Below are positions 45,215 through 56,335 of a DNA stretch of 64,000 bases, in pieces. The stretch is from Anagrus nilaparvatae (taxonomy: Eukaryota; Arthropoda; Insecta; Hymenoptera; Mymaridae). The position numbers and the translations under genes were made by a program. Where the stretch lies: the NCBI GenBank assembly GCA_022575985.1, contig JAKSXM010000263.1, forward strand, positions 14,302,001 through 14,366,000. The letters are read 5' to 3'. Every line of letters begins with the position of its first letter. The stretch's first letter is position 1. The notes under the pieces were generated by a model that was not told the origin of the DNA, searched no databases, and was given only the letters and a program-made list of their open reading frames with translations.

Positions 45215-47017
45215 TTATGGTCCATCATCGCCGTTTTAATTAAAAAAAAGGACAAGAGTGACCAAATTTTCAAGAGCCGCATGGCCGCAAAGTTATTTAT
45301 TTTGGATTTTTACCTTTTTTTTGGCAATCTGAAGTTACAAAAATGTTTAAAAGTTAAAAGAAATATAATCAAGATAAATCTTTATAAAAAAAAAAATCAC
45401 AAAATTTTTTCAAAAAGTTAAAAATCAACTGAAATCTCTAATAAAAACATGTGCGCGGTTTTACCGGCATCTTCATTTAACGGCCGCCATCGCAAGGTAT
45501 TAATAGTTTTGTCTTTATTTTTTTTTTGGTGATGAACAGTTTGTATTATTTTAATTTATTGTTGTCCTAAGACATAAAAAGTTAATATTTTTATAAAAAT
45601 TAGAAGTTAAAAAAAAAAAATAATTTCTCAAAAAATAAGTTAAAGTGAAATAAGTTATCAAAAAATCAAAATTTCCTTTTTAATAAATTTGAAATTTGAA
45701 AAAAGAAAAGAAAGAAAGAAGAAGTATAGTTATCAAAAAGTTATCAACATCAAAAAATCATTATCATCAAAAAAAAGAAAGGACTCCATTATTTAGATTG
45801 TGACGTCATCAAGAAGAAGAAATCCAAGAAATAACCGGAAGGGCCTGCGCAGTCAAAAAATTATATGTTTACATGTGTTTAAATAATTTTTCAAGTTTAA
45901 GAGGTACTGCGCGCGCAACATTCCAGTTCCCTCTTCTGCCTCTTCTAATTTTTTGGAGTTTTCTGCTATATGGGGGAGTCCATAAGATTTCATCTCAAGG
46001 TTTCTCTTATAATATTTATATATTTTTTTCTCTTTTGTAATAATTATATTTTTTTAAATTCATTTTTTCTAAATAAATATAATTTTTTTTATTATCCTTT
46101 TAAATTTAAAATTAAAATTCTTTTATTCAATAATAATAGTTAAAAAAAAAAGTTATAGTATGTATTAAAAAAAAAAAAAAGATTTTATATGTATTACAAT
46201 AAAGAAAAAGTCATATTTTTATGTATAAAAATTATATCTTATTAAAATTAAATTATTTTTTTTTTGTATAGTTCAAGGCACCGCGGTATGAGTGATACGA
46301 TTATTTTATGTAATTTATTTTTATTAATAATGATTTATTATGTGTATAAAAAAGTTAGTGATTAGTTTATTTATGCGTTTATTATATTTATATATAATTA
46401 GATGCAAGTTTTTATTATCCTATGTGATGATCAGTTTATTAGTTTAGTTGTAAAAATTTAGTTTTTTCAGTTTTTACAGGATTCTTTCAACAAAAAAGAA
46501 GAGAAATATTTTAGTTTCAGTTATTATACAGTTTTCTAAAGTTTTTTCAGTTATTTTTTGTTTTTCTCTTTTTTGTGTGAGAGAACCTGTGTCAGTTATT
46601 CAGTTTTAGGAATTATTGATGATTTATTTAAAACAAGTTTTCATTTATGCAATTTAAATTTTACCTTTATAAGAAATTAATAATTGGTGAGATTTGTTGC
46701 ATAAATTTGGAGGTCCCATTGAGCTTCCTTTCTGAAGAAAAAGTTATTTACTAGTTTTCCTTTTTTAGTTAATTATAGTTACTTTACTCTTTTCAGAAGG
46801 GACTCAATGAGAAAATCTTTTTTTGGGATTGTTCTCATGGGAACTTTTGCACATTGATATGTAGCACAGTTTTTTAATAATTTCGGGGACTAGTTCAGTT
46901 TGTGCAACATTTTTTCATTGATTTTTTTTTCTTTGAAATATTGCATAGTTACTTATTATAAAGTTTTTTCTTATCTTTCCCTCAGTTATTTTTGCATATT
47001 AATATACCTTAGTTAAA
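45215..47017 (+). other. BEL2 long 5' leader, non-coding
   Basis: A 1.8-kb AT-rich leader between the 5' LTR and the gag start, with poly-A/T runs and CAGTTTTTTCAG-like words around 46440-46620. No significant ORF and no recognisable pol relic. Confidence 0.6.
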
Positions 47018-48328
47018 ATGGCAAAAAGTTTAATTTTAGAGCAAAATTCTATGTCGCAACGTATTATAAATTCGTATACCAATTTTATTCAGGATGGGAA
47101 TGAAAGCATATACAATGCTTCTACCCGTTTGGAAAATTTGAATGACATGTGGTTTCATTTTGAGGAAAATCATTATAAAATTTTAAATATAGCTAATTCT
47201 GATAAAATAAATTATATAAAACATAATACTTTTGATTCTGTTGAACAAAGTTATTTAAAAAATAAATGTCAGTTTAATGAATTTATTGCAACCCATAACC
47301 CTCAAAATGATAACTCACATAGATCTTCACATTTTGCCACTGAAAATAATTTGGAAAAATTGGAAAGAATCCCTATCCCAAAATTTAACGGTAGTTTTAC
47401 GAAATGGGAAAATTTCCGAGATATGTTTAAATCTCTAGTTATTGATAAAAGTTATTCTGATGTTTTTAAGTTATATTATTTGAAATCCAGTTTACAGGGT
47501 GAAGCCCTTCAGTTAGTTAATTCATATAGCATTACGAATAATAATTTTCCTTTCGTTTGGGAAAAATTAGTTGATAAATTTGAAAATAAGAGGAGATTAG
47601 TTAATTCACATTTAGCTTCCTTTTTCAATTTAAAAGCTATGAAAAAAGAATTCTCTTCAGAATTAAAGAGAATTTTGAATGGTATTACAGCTCCTATACA
47701 GGCTTTAGAAGCTTTAAAAAGAAATACTAAATATTGGGATGATATGTTAGTTTTTCATTCTATTTCTCTTTTGGATTTGGATACGCGAAAACAGTGGGAA
47801 AAATTTGTTGGAAGTTTAAAAAACTCAAAAGAACCTCCTTTATTTTCAGATTTACTTAGATTTATGGAAAATCATGTTATTGTCTTAGAATCCATCGAAG
47901 ACAATACTAAGAATATTTTTGATAAGTCATCAATAAATCCCACAAGTAATGATTCGAAACATAACAAAGATAATCAAATCAATTGTATTATTTGTAATAA
48001 GGATCATTTCTTTTCCTTTTGTGATATTTTTTTGAACAAAACTATACTTGAAAGAAAAGAATTCGTGGCTAGTAAACATAGATGTTTTAATTGTTTAGGG
48101 TTACATATGTTGCCTGAATGTAAATCACAAAAAAGATGTAAGTTTTGTCAAAAAAATCATCATTTTACTTTGCATTTTTCTAATCAGTCAGATGATTATA
48201 ACATCAGTCAAAATTTTGACTCTAATTTAATTAAGAATATACATACATCTACTGAGAATAGGAATGCAGAGGGAAATTTAAAATTTTCTAATAGTGACGT
48301 AGAAAATCGTCCTTTTTCTAATTCCTGA
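47018..48328 (+). CDS. BEL2 Gag (DUF1759 type), intact
   Basis: A 436-codon uninterrupted ORF. Residues about 120-190 contain the BEL/Pao Gag core ('IPIPKFNGSFTKWENFRDMF', 'VFKLYYLKSSLQGEALQLV', 'VWEKLVDKFENKRRLVNSHL', the DUF1759-type region). Residues about 324-390 hold three Cys/His clusters ('CIICNKDHFFSFC', 'HRCFNCLGLHMLPECKSQKR', 'CKFCQKNHHFTLH'), the usual zinc knuckles binding RNA. The ATG at 47018 follows AAA and is the first in frame after a long leader. The role is assembly of virus-like particles in the cytoplasm. The protein stops before any protease, unlike complete BEL/Pao Gag-Pol polyproteins. An intact frame beside broken BEL1 and Gypsy genes indicates recent activity or selection on gag (inference). 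Confidence 0.85.
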   Translation: MAKSLILEQNSMSQRIINSYTNFIQDGNESIYNASTRLENLNDMWFHFEENHYKILNIANSDKINYIKHNTFDSVEQSYLKNKCQFNEFIATHNPQNDNSHRSSHFATENNLEKLERIPIPKFNGSFTKWENFRDMFKSLVIDKSYSDVFKLYYLKSSLQGEALQLVNSYSITNNNFPFVWEKLVDKFENKRRLVNSHLASFFNLKAMKKEFSSELKRILNGITAPIQALEALKRNTKYWDDMLVFHSISLLDLDTRKQWEKFVGSLKNSKEPPLFSDLLRFMENHVIVLESIEDNTKNIFDKSSINPTSNDSKHNKDNQINCIICNKDHFFSFCDIFLNKTILERKEFVASKHRCFNCLGLHMLPECKSQKRCKFCQKNHHFTLHFSNQSDDYNISQNFDSNLIKNIHTSTENRNAEGNLKFSNSDVENRPFSNS

Positions 48329-48772
48329 CAATAGCTTACCTCTGGGTAAATGGCTTTATGCCTAGATTCTGAAAATTTGCCCAGGGAACAGTTTATTTTG
48401 GGACATCAATAAAAAAACTACTACTTAACTGGAACCATAAATAAGCTAATTACTTACTAAAAATATAAAATATTTTGTTAATATATAAAAAATATTTTTA
48501 TGTAAGTTCAATGTAAAAATGTAAATAATCTATTTTCTTGGAATGAATGAATGTATGTGTGAAATTTTTAATATAAATTTACGTAAAAAAAAAACTAATG
48601 TATAATAAAAAATGTATTGTGATTTATTTATTTATTTTGTAAAAAAATTATGGGTTTAATTTTAAATTTTATTTTAATTGATCTTCAAAATTATTTTAAA
48701 TATGTACATAAAAACTAGTAAATTTTTCTTGTTAATTTATTTTCTATGCAAATAAATTAAAAGGGGGGAGAA
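48329..48772 (+). other. BEL2 3' region with polypurine tract
   Basis: Non-coding AT-rich sequence after the gag stop (TGA at 48326). The purine run AAAAGGGGGGAGAA at 48759-48772 directly precedes the 3' LTR and is the expected plus-strand primer. Confidence 0.75.
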
Positions 48773-49063
48773 TGTTAAATATTACACTGTATAATAATAC
48801 AAATATTAATATAAGTTTATAAGTATGCGTGCGTGTCTGCACAGAGAGAGCACAGAGTGTAAGCGCGTGCCTTTAGAAACGGCGCACAGTGCCGGCAGTC
48901 TTAGGACAATAGTCCAAGTAGCAACACACATTTTTATGCAATAAAGTTTCATAATTATTTTGCTACTTAATTATTATATTTTTTGTGAGTTATTTTTATT
49001 TTATCATCACCAAAATCCTAGTTTATCACGCAAATATACAGTCCACAATAGAGCTATTGAACA
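48773..49063 (+). repeat. BEL2 3' LTR
   Basis: Matches 44928-45214 with a few substitutions (GCATGCGTGTGTGC versus GCGTGCGTGTCTGC; AATAGGCC versus AATAGTCC) and a small indel near 48800. It is followed by TTGAC, the target duplication. Confidence 0.85.
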
Positions 49064-49068
49064 TTGAC

Positions 49069-49289
49069 CTAGCGAACCCCCTCTACTAAATAAGGAGGTA
49101 AGCCTCATGCAGCAGCTAGCCGAACAACAGAGGTAATTTCCCCCTATTTTATTACTATTATTATTAACAAATAATTATACACACATATGTATTTATTGAA
49201 AGGCGCTCTTTAAATATAAATATATTAATGAATACGTATGTATGTATATTATTATAAATTATTTATTTAGCCGAAAATACCCCGTTACA
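49069..49289 (+). repeat. Gypsy 3' LTR, second part
   Basis: Resumes the LTR after BEL2 with CTAGCGAACCCCCTCTACTA and runs to CCCCGTTACA. It corresponds to the last ~220 bases of the 5' LTR (33701-33921). BEL1 coding starts at the next base. Confidence 0.85.
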
Positions 49290-50060
49290 AATGAGTGTGA
49301 TTATGCACTTACTTTAGATAAAAGGGGTCACCCTGTAAAACGATGTAGAGCTACGATAAAATGCACATGGTGTTCACGACGACATTTGTTGCTTATGTGC
49401 CCCGCCTTGGCTTCAAAAGAATCAGTTTCTAAAAACGTTGATATATCGGATAAAAATCAGATCAAAGATCATAATTTAACGACTTTCTGTGAATCCGATG
49501 TCTATTTACCTACCTTACAGGTAGTAGCATTTTCGGGAACTGTTGAGAAACAGGTTAGAATATTATTAGATACTGCATCGCATAGGTCATATATTCGAGC
49601 TGAAACCGCGCGCGAATTAAGTTATATTCCAATAGGTAAACAAAGAGTTACTCATAATTTATTCGGTGGTATAACTTCAAAAAGTACGGAACATGATATT
49701 TTTAAAATTAGACTCAAAAGTTTAGATTCATCGTATATGTGCAATTTTTTGGCGATGAGTCAGACGGTTATCTGTGGTGATATTCCTAGTATAAGAAAAG
49801 ATAACTGGGTAGATAGTCTTTGCAAAAATAATATTGTACTTACGGATCTTAAAGGCACCAATAACGTAGTTATAGATATCCTTATAGGCGCAGATATTAC
49901 AGGCAAACTAATAATGGGTGAGAAGTTGAGTTTAGATAATGGATTAACCCTTTTAGAAACTTTGTTAGGGTGGACAGTGATCGGTAAAACTAAACGGGAA
50001 CCGAGAAATGTTGATACAGCAGTCCACCCACGACAAGAGGGTTCACGAAAAGTTAATTAG
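49290..50060 (+). pseudogene. BEL1 zinc knuckle and aspartic protease
   Basis: BEL1 resumes here after the Gypsy insertion. The frame opens with the second part of the zinc-knuckle region ('HPVKRCRATIKCTWCSRRH', 'LLMCPALAS'). A BEL/Pao protease (DUF1758-type) follows, with 'VRILLDTASHRSYIRAETAR' (catalytic D in DTA) and 'NVVIDILIGADITG'. The end reads 'LGWTVIGK', the typical PR-RT junction block. The frame is open for about 255 codons but is cut from gag by the insertion and closes at 50058-50060. The upstream part of the open stretch (49242-49289) is Gypsy LTR read by chance. Confidence 0.85.
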
Positions 50061-51162
50061 CAGCACCCGGCAAGAGTTAGATGGTAGATATGAGGTAGAG
50101 TTACGTGGAATGAAAACTACACGTTTGTACCTAATAATTACAATAGCGCCTATATAAGGGTTAAAAAAGTTTTTGAAAAACTTAAAAAAATGGGTTTACT
50201 AGATAAATATATGTCAATATTTGATTTCTGGTTAAATGAGGGAATTATTGAAAGAGTAGAAAATGATTTACTAAAGAACGGTCATCATTTACCTCATAGG
50301 CTGGTTTTTAAACCAGGGAGTACTACAGAAATCAGGCCAGTTTTTGATGCATCAGATGGTTCACCTTCACTTAATCCATGTCTTGAAACGGGACCTAATT
50401 TATTTGAACTACTACCAGCATCTCTTAATAGGTTTAGAGAGGGTGAAATTGGAGTAGTAGCTGATAAAGAAAAGGCTTTTTTGCAAATTTCAGTAGCAGC
50501 AAAGGATCGTGATTTTTTAAAATTTTTATGGTTCGAGGGCGATAAACTTGTAACATATAGACATAGACGAGTTGTTTTTGGTCTCTCCTGCAGTCCGTTT
50601 TTGTTGGCGGGAACCATTGAGTTGCATTTAAAATCGTTTCTAACGAAAGTTCATTTGAATAGTAATATTACTGCGGACTTGATCCAAAAGCTAAAAAAAT
50701 CGTCTTACGCAGATAATTGTGTCACAAGCGTAAATACACAGGAAGAACTTGACAGTTTTATGGAGGGTTCGAAATTTATTATGTCAAAGGGTAATTTTAA
50801 TTTACGTTTATGGGAAACTACGGGAAATTTTATAGAAAAAGAGAAAACGTTGGTATTGGGTACTTTATGGAATAAGAGGACAGATACCATCTCTATAAAT
50901 CCAAGTGTTTTATGTGGTTACGATACTCTACCTGCAAAAGTAACTAAAAGAATAGTTTTATCAGCTACGCATAAAATATTCGACCCAATAGGTTTTACTT
51001 GTCCTATGTCGGTTATTCCAAAGTTGATAATAAGGGACTTGTGGCTCGAAAAAATTGATTGGGATGATTCAGTTCAAGAAATTTATAGTACGCGATTTTC
51101 AAAATGGCAAGCGGATATAAAAAATTTAAGTTCGATAGAAATCCCTAGAAAACTAGGCAGCG
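50061..51162 (+). pseudogene. BEL1 reverse transcriptase, catalytic box changed
   Basis: After a frameshift between about 50060 and 50150, the RT runs open from 50190 to the palindrome junction at 51162. Motifs: 'HHLPHRLVFKPGSTTEIRPV', 'FDASDGSPSLNPCL', palm A 'GVVADKEKAFLQI', 'FGLSCSPFLLAGTI', then the active-site box as 'SSYADNCVTS'. BEL/Pao RTs carry YVDD or similar there, so the second catalytic aspartate is replaced by Asn (GAT AAT). 'FDPIGFTCPMSVIPKLIIRD' is the BEL-specific connection region. RT activity is not expected even without the insertion. Confidence 0.85.
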
Positions 51163-54100
51163 CACAGTGATCTAGAAAAAAAAAGCGGAAATAACCTTTG
51201 CTTCGATCGAGTTTCCATCCAATTTTAATGCGGGTTGGCTTATTTTATTCCTGAAGACCTGTATTTTACGTAAGTAACGACAAGAAAATTTTTTTTCACA
51301 TGATTTTCACCCTTTTATCAGAAAAACCCACCCCAAAAAAAAACTTTATAGCAAAATTATAATTTATCAAAAAAAATTTTCTAGGCCTTGATTGAATAAC
51401 AATGAAATTATGTTTAAAAATAAAATGACCCCCATTCTACCCCTAAGACTACTGCGGAATAAGGTATGGTTTCAGGTCCCAGCATATTTTTTGCATTTTT
51501 TTGGCTCAATTTGATGATATATGATAAAAAATAAGATTCCGAGGGTCGGCACCCCCACCCCCCCCCCTGCGTTACCCCTGGGGGATTGAAACGTGTTTTT
51601 CACTAAAAATTAATATCTCCGGGCCGAATCATCCGATTGGGACGTGGTTCGTATCAAAATTTTCGTTTTGAAAAAAGACACCAAAAAAATTTTTTCAGGA
51701 CTCATTTTGAGGTTCAAAACTTCAAAAAACGTCATTTTTGGCTTTTTTGACGGCCTAAAAATTGAGATATCTCAGGATAGAGGAAAAACTCCTTTTTTTC
51801 GCGCTCAGGGGAACTTTGTCTAAGACTACTTTTCAAAATTCCGTCGGAAAAATGGCAACTTTTACGGTGCGTCACTCGCAATTGACGATTATATAAAAGA
51901 AATCGTGTTTTATTTTTTGCTTATTTTATCATACCATCTAATATTTTATTTTAAATCTAAAATTAGCTTTTTTATGACCTTTTTTATGTTTTTCTCATAA
52001 TTTTTTCATAAAAAAACGATATTTCACCTATACTCTACCAAAGGACTTCATTTATTTCATGAAATCTCTTTTAATTTTCGCAATAATCAATAGGAGGATG
52101 ATCATCTTTTTAAAAAAAAAAAAAAAAAATTGAAGGTACACCTTACTGATACCTTTGTTTGTGTATCTTAGACCATATAAAGTGATAAACAAGCTAGGAA
52201 TAGCAAAATTTTTGCTCGCCGCATAGTTTTTTTTGAGTTGACAGCATCAGAATCACATTTTTTCAATATTTAAAAAAAAAACAATTTTGGAATTTTTTGG
52301 TTATAAATTGAAATTATTTTTTAAATGATGGATTTATGTTTTTTCACTTTTCTTATATTGACAATTTACTAAAAAGAGTATATTTAAGACCAAAGAATAC
52401 AAATTTTCAATTTTCAACGTCTTGGAGCAGTTTAAATGTTAGATATTGGGTTTTTTAATAATTCATCAACTTGGGATTTTTCTAACAGATTCAAATGATG
52501 TTAAAAACTGGAATAAAAACGTACTTCGTTTTAATTTTTCCTGTACAATCCGAATTCAGTATTTATTTTAACATTTGACGACGCTTTGAAGGAGAAAAAT
52601 TCATTCTTTTAGTTTTTAGGGCCCCCATTTTCAGGGAGCCAATGCTTAAAGTTTCGCATTTTTTAAGAAAAAATTTTCTGAATAATATTTGCAATTTTTA
52701 CTTACATATTTTTTCCTCAGGAATTCGATGAAAAGTTGACAAAATCATTTGAATCTACTAGGAAAATCCCAAGAGTATGAATTTTTAAAAACCCCAATAT
52801 TTATCTTTTGAGCTGCTTCAAGAAGTTGAAAACTGAAAATTTGTGATTTTTGGTCATGTATATAAATAAAAGGGAGTTTACTCTTTTTAGTAAATTGTGA
52901 ATACAAAATAAGTGAAAAAACATAAATCCATCATTTAGAATAATTTTAATTTATAAAAATATAATTCAGAAATCGGTTTTTTTTAAACATCGAAAAAACA
53001 TGATTTTGAGTCTTCCAACTAAAGAAGAAAAATATAAGGCGAGCAAAATATTTTCTGTTTTTCACTTGTTCTTCACTTTCTATGGTCTAAGGAACCCAAA
53101 GAAATGTAACAGGAAGGTGTGCGTTTAATTTTGTTGCTTAAATAGTTGATCATCCTAAGCGCAATCTTTCTGCAGATTTTCCATATAGTAGTTTAAAATG
53201 AGATTTTACGTTCAAATAATTATATAACACATGTTGATTAATTGAATTTATCGTTATTTATGAACTAATTTAATACATATTTTAAGAATAAATAACTTTC
53301 TTTACAATAATTATTTATAATAAAAGTGTTAGTATTTTAATTATTATTAATAAGGAAAATAGATATTATTTGCGAAAATTAAATTAAGAGATTTCATGAA
53401 ATAAATGAAGTCCTTTGGAAGAGTATAGGTGAAATATCGTTTTTTTATGAAAAGATTATGAGAAAAACATAAAAAAGGCCATAAAAAAGCTAATTTTAGA
53501 TTTAAAATAAAATATTAGATGGTATGATAAATTTCTTTTACATAATCGTCAATTGCGAGTGACGCACCGTAAAAGTTGCCATTTTTCCGACGGAATTTTG
53601 AAAAGTAGTCTTAGACAAAGTTCCCCTGAGCGCGAAAAAAAGGAGTTTTTCCTGAGACATCTCAATTTTTAGACCGTCAGAAAAGCCAAAAATGACGTTT
53701 TTAGAAGTTTTGAACCTCAAAATGAGTTGAAAAATTAAAAACAAATTTTTTTTTGGTGTCTTTTTTCAAAACGAAAATTTTGATACGAACCACGTCCCAA
53801 TCGGATGATTCGGCCCGGAGATATTAATTTTTAGTGAAAAACACGTTTCAACCCCCCAGGGGTAACGCAGGGGGGGTGGGGGTGCCGACCCTCGGAATCT
53901 TATTTTTTATCATATATCATCAAATTGAGCCAAAAAAATGCAAAAAATATGCTGGGACCTGAAACCATACCTTATTCCGCAGTAGTCTTAGGGGTAGAAT
54001 GGGGGTAATTTTATTTTTAAACATAATTTCATTGTTATTAAATCAAATTTAAACATATGCATAATTTTTTAAGGCCTAGAAAATTTTTTTTGATAAATTA

Positions 54101-54296
54101 TAATTTTGCTATAAAGTTTTTTTTGGGGTGGGTTTTTCTGAAAAAAGGGTGAAAATCATGTGAAAAAAAATTTTCTTGTCGTTATTTTCGTAAAATACAG
54201 GTCTTCAGGATTAAAATAAGCCAACCCGCATTAAAATTGGATGGAAACTCGATTGAAGCAAAGGTTATTTCGGCTTTTTTTTTCTAGATCACTGTG
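51163..54296. mobile_element. 3.1-kb palindromic DNA element with CACAGTG ends in BEL1 pol
   Basis: The left end CACAGTGATCTAGAAAAAAA and right end TTTTTTTTCTAGATCACTGTG are exact inverses, flanked by CAGCG on both sides (51158-51162 and 54297-54301), a 5-bp target duplication. The two halves pair over nearly the whole length: GCGTCACTCGCAATTGACGA (about 51868) with its complement near 53555; GGGTGCCGACCCTCGGAATC (53880) with its complement near 51545; GCCATTTTTCCGACGG-type phrases; and ATTTCACCTATACTC with GAGTATAGGTGAAAT. The centre is near 52730. No transposase ORF. Removing the element and one CAGCG leaves the pol frame in phase. CACAGTG ends plus a GC-rich 5-bp duplication point to the Transib/RAG group (inference). 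Confidence 0.8.
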
Positions 54297-55253
54297 CAGC
54301 GGTTCATTATCGCTTCACACTTCCTGCGACGCTAGTGCTGCAGCATATGCGGCAGTCGTATTTTCTCGGGTTGAATCTGATGAAAGAGTTAATATTTGCC
54401 TTTTAAATGCACGTACGCGGGCCCAAAAATAGCCACAATCCTAAGATTGGAATTAATGGCAGCTACTATTGGAGTTAGATTAACAAAGATGGTGCTAGAA
54501 TCTTTAACTAGAGAAATTGAAAGTATTACATTTTGGTCGGATTCTACAACGGTTTTAACATGGATATCCAAGGAAAATATTTGGGGGTCTTTCGTAAAAA
54601 ATCGAGTTTTAGAAATAAAAAATTTTAATGAAGACCACAAGTGGAGACATGTACCGGGAGAGTTAAGCCCGTCTGATTTGCCATCACGAGGCTGTAACCC
54701 ATCTGAATTAATTCAATCAAGGTGGTGGCAGGGACCAGGTTGTCTTTATGAGCCTATATCACGTTGGCCTTCAACAGATTACGAAGTAGACGAACAGGAA
54801 GTTCTAAAGGAAGTTAAGAAGTCTAATGTAGTTTTAGTCGCAAGTGAAGCTAATTTTAATGTTTTGGAATATTTTTCCAGCTACCAAAAACTACTTAGGT
54901 TATTGGCAATGATGAACAGATTTATCGAAAACTGTAAGCTAAAAAAGAACTTAAATCAAAATACATTGCAAAAAATTCAACCATTCATATTGACTGTCAA
55001 AGAAGTTAAGCAAGCGGAAATTAGGCTTCTAGATTTTATTCAAAAACAACTTTTTACAGATGAAGGAAAAGTATCGTCTTTTAAAGTTATGCTAAATAAT
55101 GAAGGTTTATATGTGTTAAAAACGAAGATTCTTAATCTTAAAGATAATAACAGTTTTCTGTGCCCAGTTTTACTGGCTGAAAAGAGTAATTTAATGTACT
55201 TGTTAGTCAGGGAGACACATGAGCTCATGGGTCATGTACTCAGGTTATCATGA
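54297..55253 (+). pseudogene. BEL1 RNase H and integrase N-terminal region
   Basis: Immediately right of the palindrome the frame continues with the RNase H start 'CDASAAAYAAVVFSRVES' (catalytic D). A frameshift near 54420 in an A-run leads into the 54396-55253 frame: 'RLELMAATIGVRL' (catalytic E), 'TFWSDSTTVLTWI' (D), 'HVPGELSPSDLPSRG' (D). A linker and 'RETHELMGH', the first His of the integrase zinc-binding domain, follow. A stop at 55251 and restart in another frame mark another shift. The order is that of BEL/Pao pol. Confidence 0.8.
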
Positions 55254-56098
55254 ATACTCTTCGAGAAAAGTATTGGATAATATCAATAAGAAAGATATGT
55301 AAAAAGGTAATTGCTGATTGCTTGGTTTACAAAAAGCAAAGTACCAAGCATTTAGAGTGCGAAACCCCTCCCCTGCCGCTAAATCACATACGGGATGCTA
55401 AAATTTTCGAAATTATAGGAGTCGATTTTGCAGGTCCTTTATACATTAAAGGGGGAGGGAAAGGATGGATTTGTTTATTTACATGTGCAGTCTATCAAGC
55501 AGTATATCTAGAATTAGCATCGTCATTGTCGGTCGAAGGCTTTCTAGAATGTTTGCGTAGGTTTATTGCAAGAAGAGGTCGGCCTCAAACAGTGTACTGT
55601 GATAACGGCATCAATTTTAAGGGCACTGCTAATGCATTTAGTGAGCTGGACTGGCAAAAAATTAAGAAAAGCAGTCAAGCTGAGTCAAATTGATTGGTTG
55701 TTCAGTCCACCTTCTGCACCTTGGTGGGGTGGGCGGTGGGAGCGACTAATTGGCATCGTCAAAAATATATTGAGGAAAGTCTTGGGAAGAGCTTGTTTAA
55801 GCTACAAAGCTTTGTATAGTGTCTTGTGTGATAGTGAATCTATCGGGAATTCAAGACCACTGACTTATGTTTCAGATGATCCCGAAGATCTTAAACCGTT
55901 ATCGCCATCGTTATTTTTACAAGATATTGCTGAAATTGGTGTTCCAGATTGTGACATGTTAAATCATACTAAATTAACAAAGAAAATGAAGCACCGACGG
56001 CAAATAAGAGAATACTTGCGTAAAAGATTTCGAAATGAATATCTTAGTCAGTTATTATTAAAGTCAGGTAATAATGAAAAACTTCTTCTGGAAATGTA
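55254..56098 (+). pseudogene. BEL1 integrase core and C-terminus
   Basis: 'YWIISIRKICKKVIADCLVY' has only one of the two cysteines expected in the CxxC (C-L-V-Y). The DDE core has D in 'IIGVDFAGPLY', D in 'TVYCDNGINFKG', and a shift at about 55690 into the 55566-56099 frame with E in 'APWWGGRWERLIGIVKN'. The conserved 'NSRPLTYVSDDPEDLKPLSP' block of BEL/Pao integrases follows. Coding ends with TAA at 56097. A 3' non-coding tail (56099-56335) with the polypurine tract follows. Inactive through frameshifts and the lost cysteine. Confidence 0.85.
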
Positions 56099-56335
56099 AT
56101 AAATGATAAGGCTAATATACCGAAAGAAAAAGAAACCGTAACTAGAAGCGGGTGCATAAGCAAAAAACCAGATCGCTTAAATTTATCGTAGCTCAAATAA
56201 TAGATATACTCTGTGCAAAGCAAATATTGAATATATGTATTTAGTTTGTAAAATATTCTGTATGCTCTAAAAAATAAAAAAATAAAAAAATTTTTTTTGT
56301 TTTTACGCTGTACTTTCGTCCTTTTCGGGGGAGGA

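Larger units (their letters stand above)
44928..49063 (+). mobile_element. BEL2: gag-only BEL/Pao retrotransposon in Gypsy 3' LTR
   Basis: Complete element of 4,136 bp with two LTRs (287 and 291 bp), flanked by TTGAC on both sides (44923-44927 and 49064-49068). It has the polypurine tract AAAAGGGGGGAGAA before the 3' LTR and a single long ORF (gag, 47018-48328). No protease, RT, RNase H or integrase is present, only a 1.8-kb leader and a 0.45-kb 3' region. It must have been copied with pol supplied in trans. The LTRs differ by only a few substitutions plus a small indel, so it is among the youngest insertions in the nest. Confidence 0.85.
32881..49289 (+). mobile_element. Ty3/Gypsy LTR retrotransposon inserted in BEL1
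   Basis: LTRs of about 1.05-1.1 kb share TGTAACG...CGTTACA ends, although the 5' LTR lacks its first 50-odd bases. Between them are a long leader, gag, pol (PR-RT-RH-IN) and a third ORF. The element is interrupted by a LINE (36545-37340) and by BEL2 (44928-49063). With these removed it is about 11.4 kb, long for an insect Gypsy element. By eye roughly ten substitutions separate the two LTRs over about 560 bp, so it is not a very recent insertion. BEL1 coding lies on both sides (zinc knuckle halves at 32876 and 49290), proving insertion into BEL1. Confidence 0.85.

Noticed and set aside
51781..53744. Open frame of 68 codons at the right arm of the 3.1-kb palindrome as a transposase
   Set aside because: Far too short, no DDE-type motif, and its mirror lies in the other arm. 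The element has no visible transposase.
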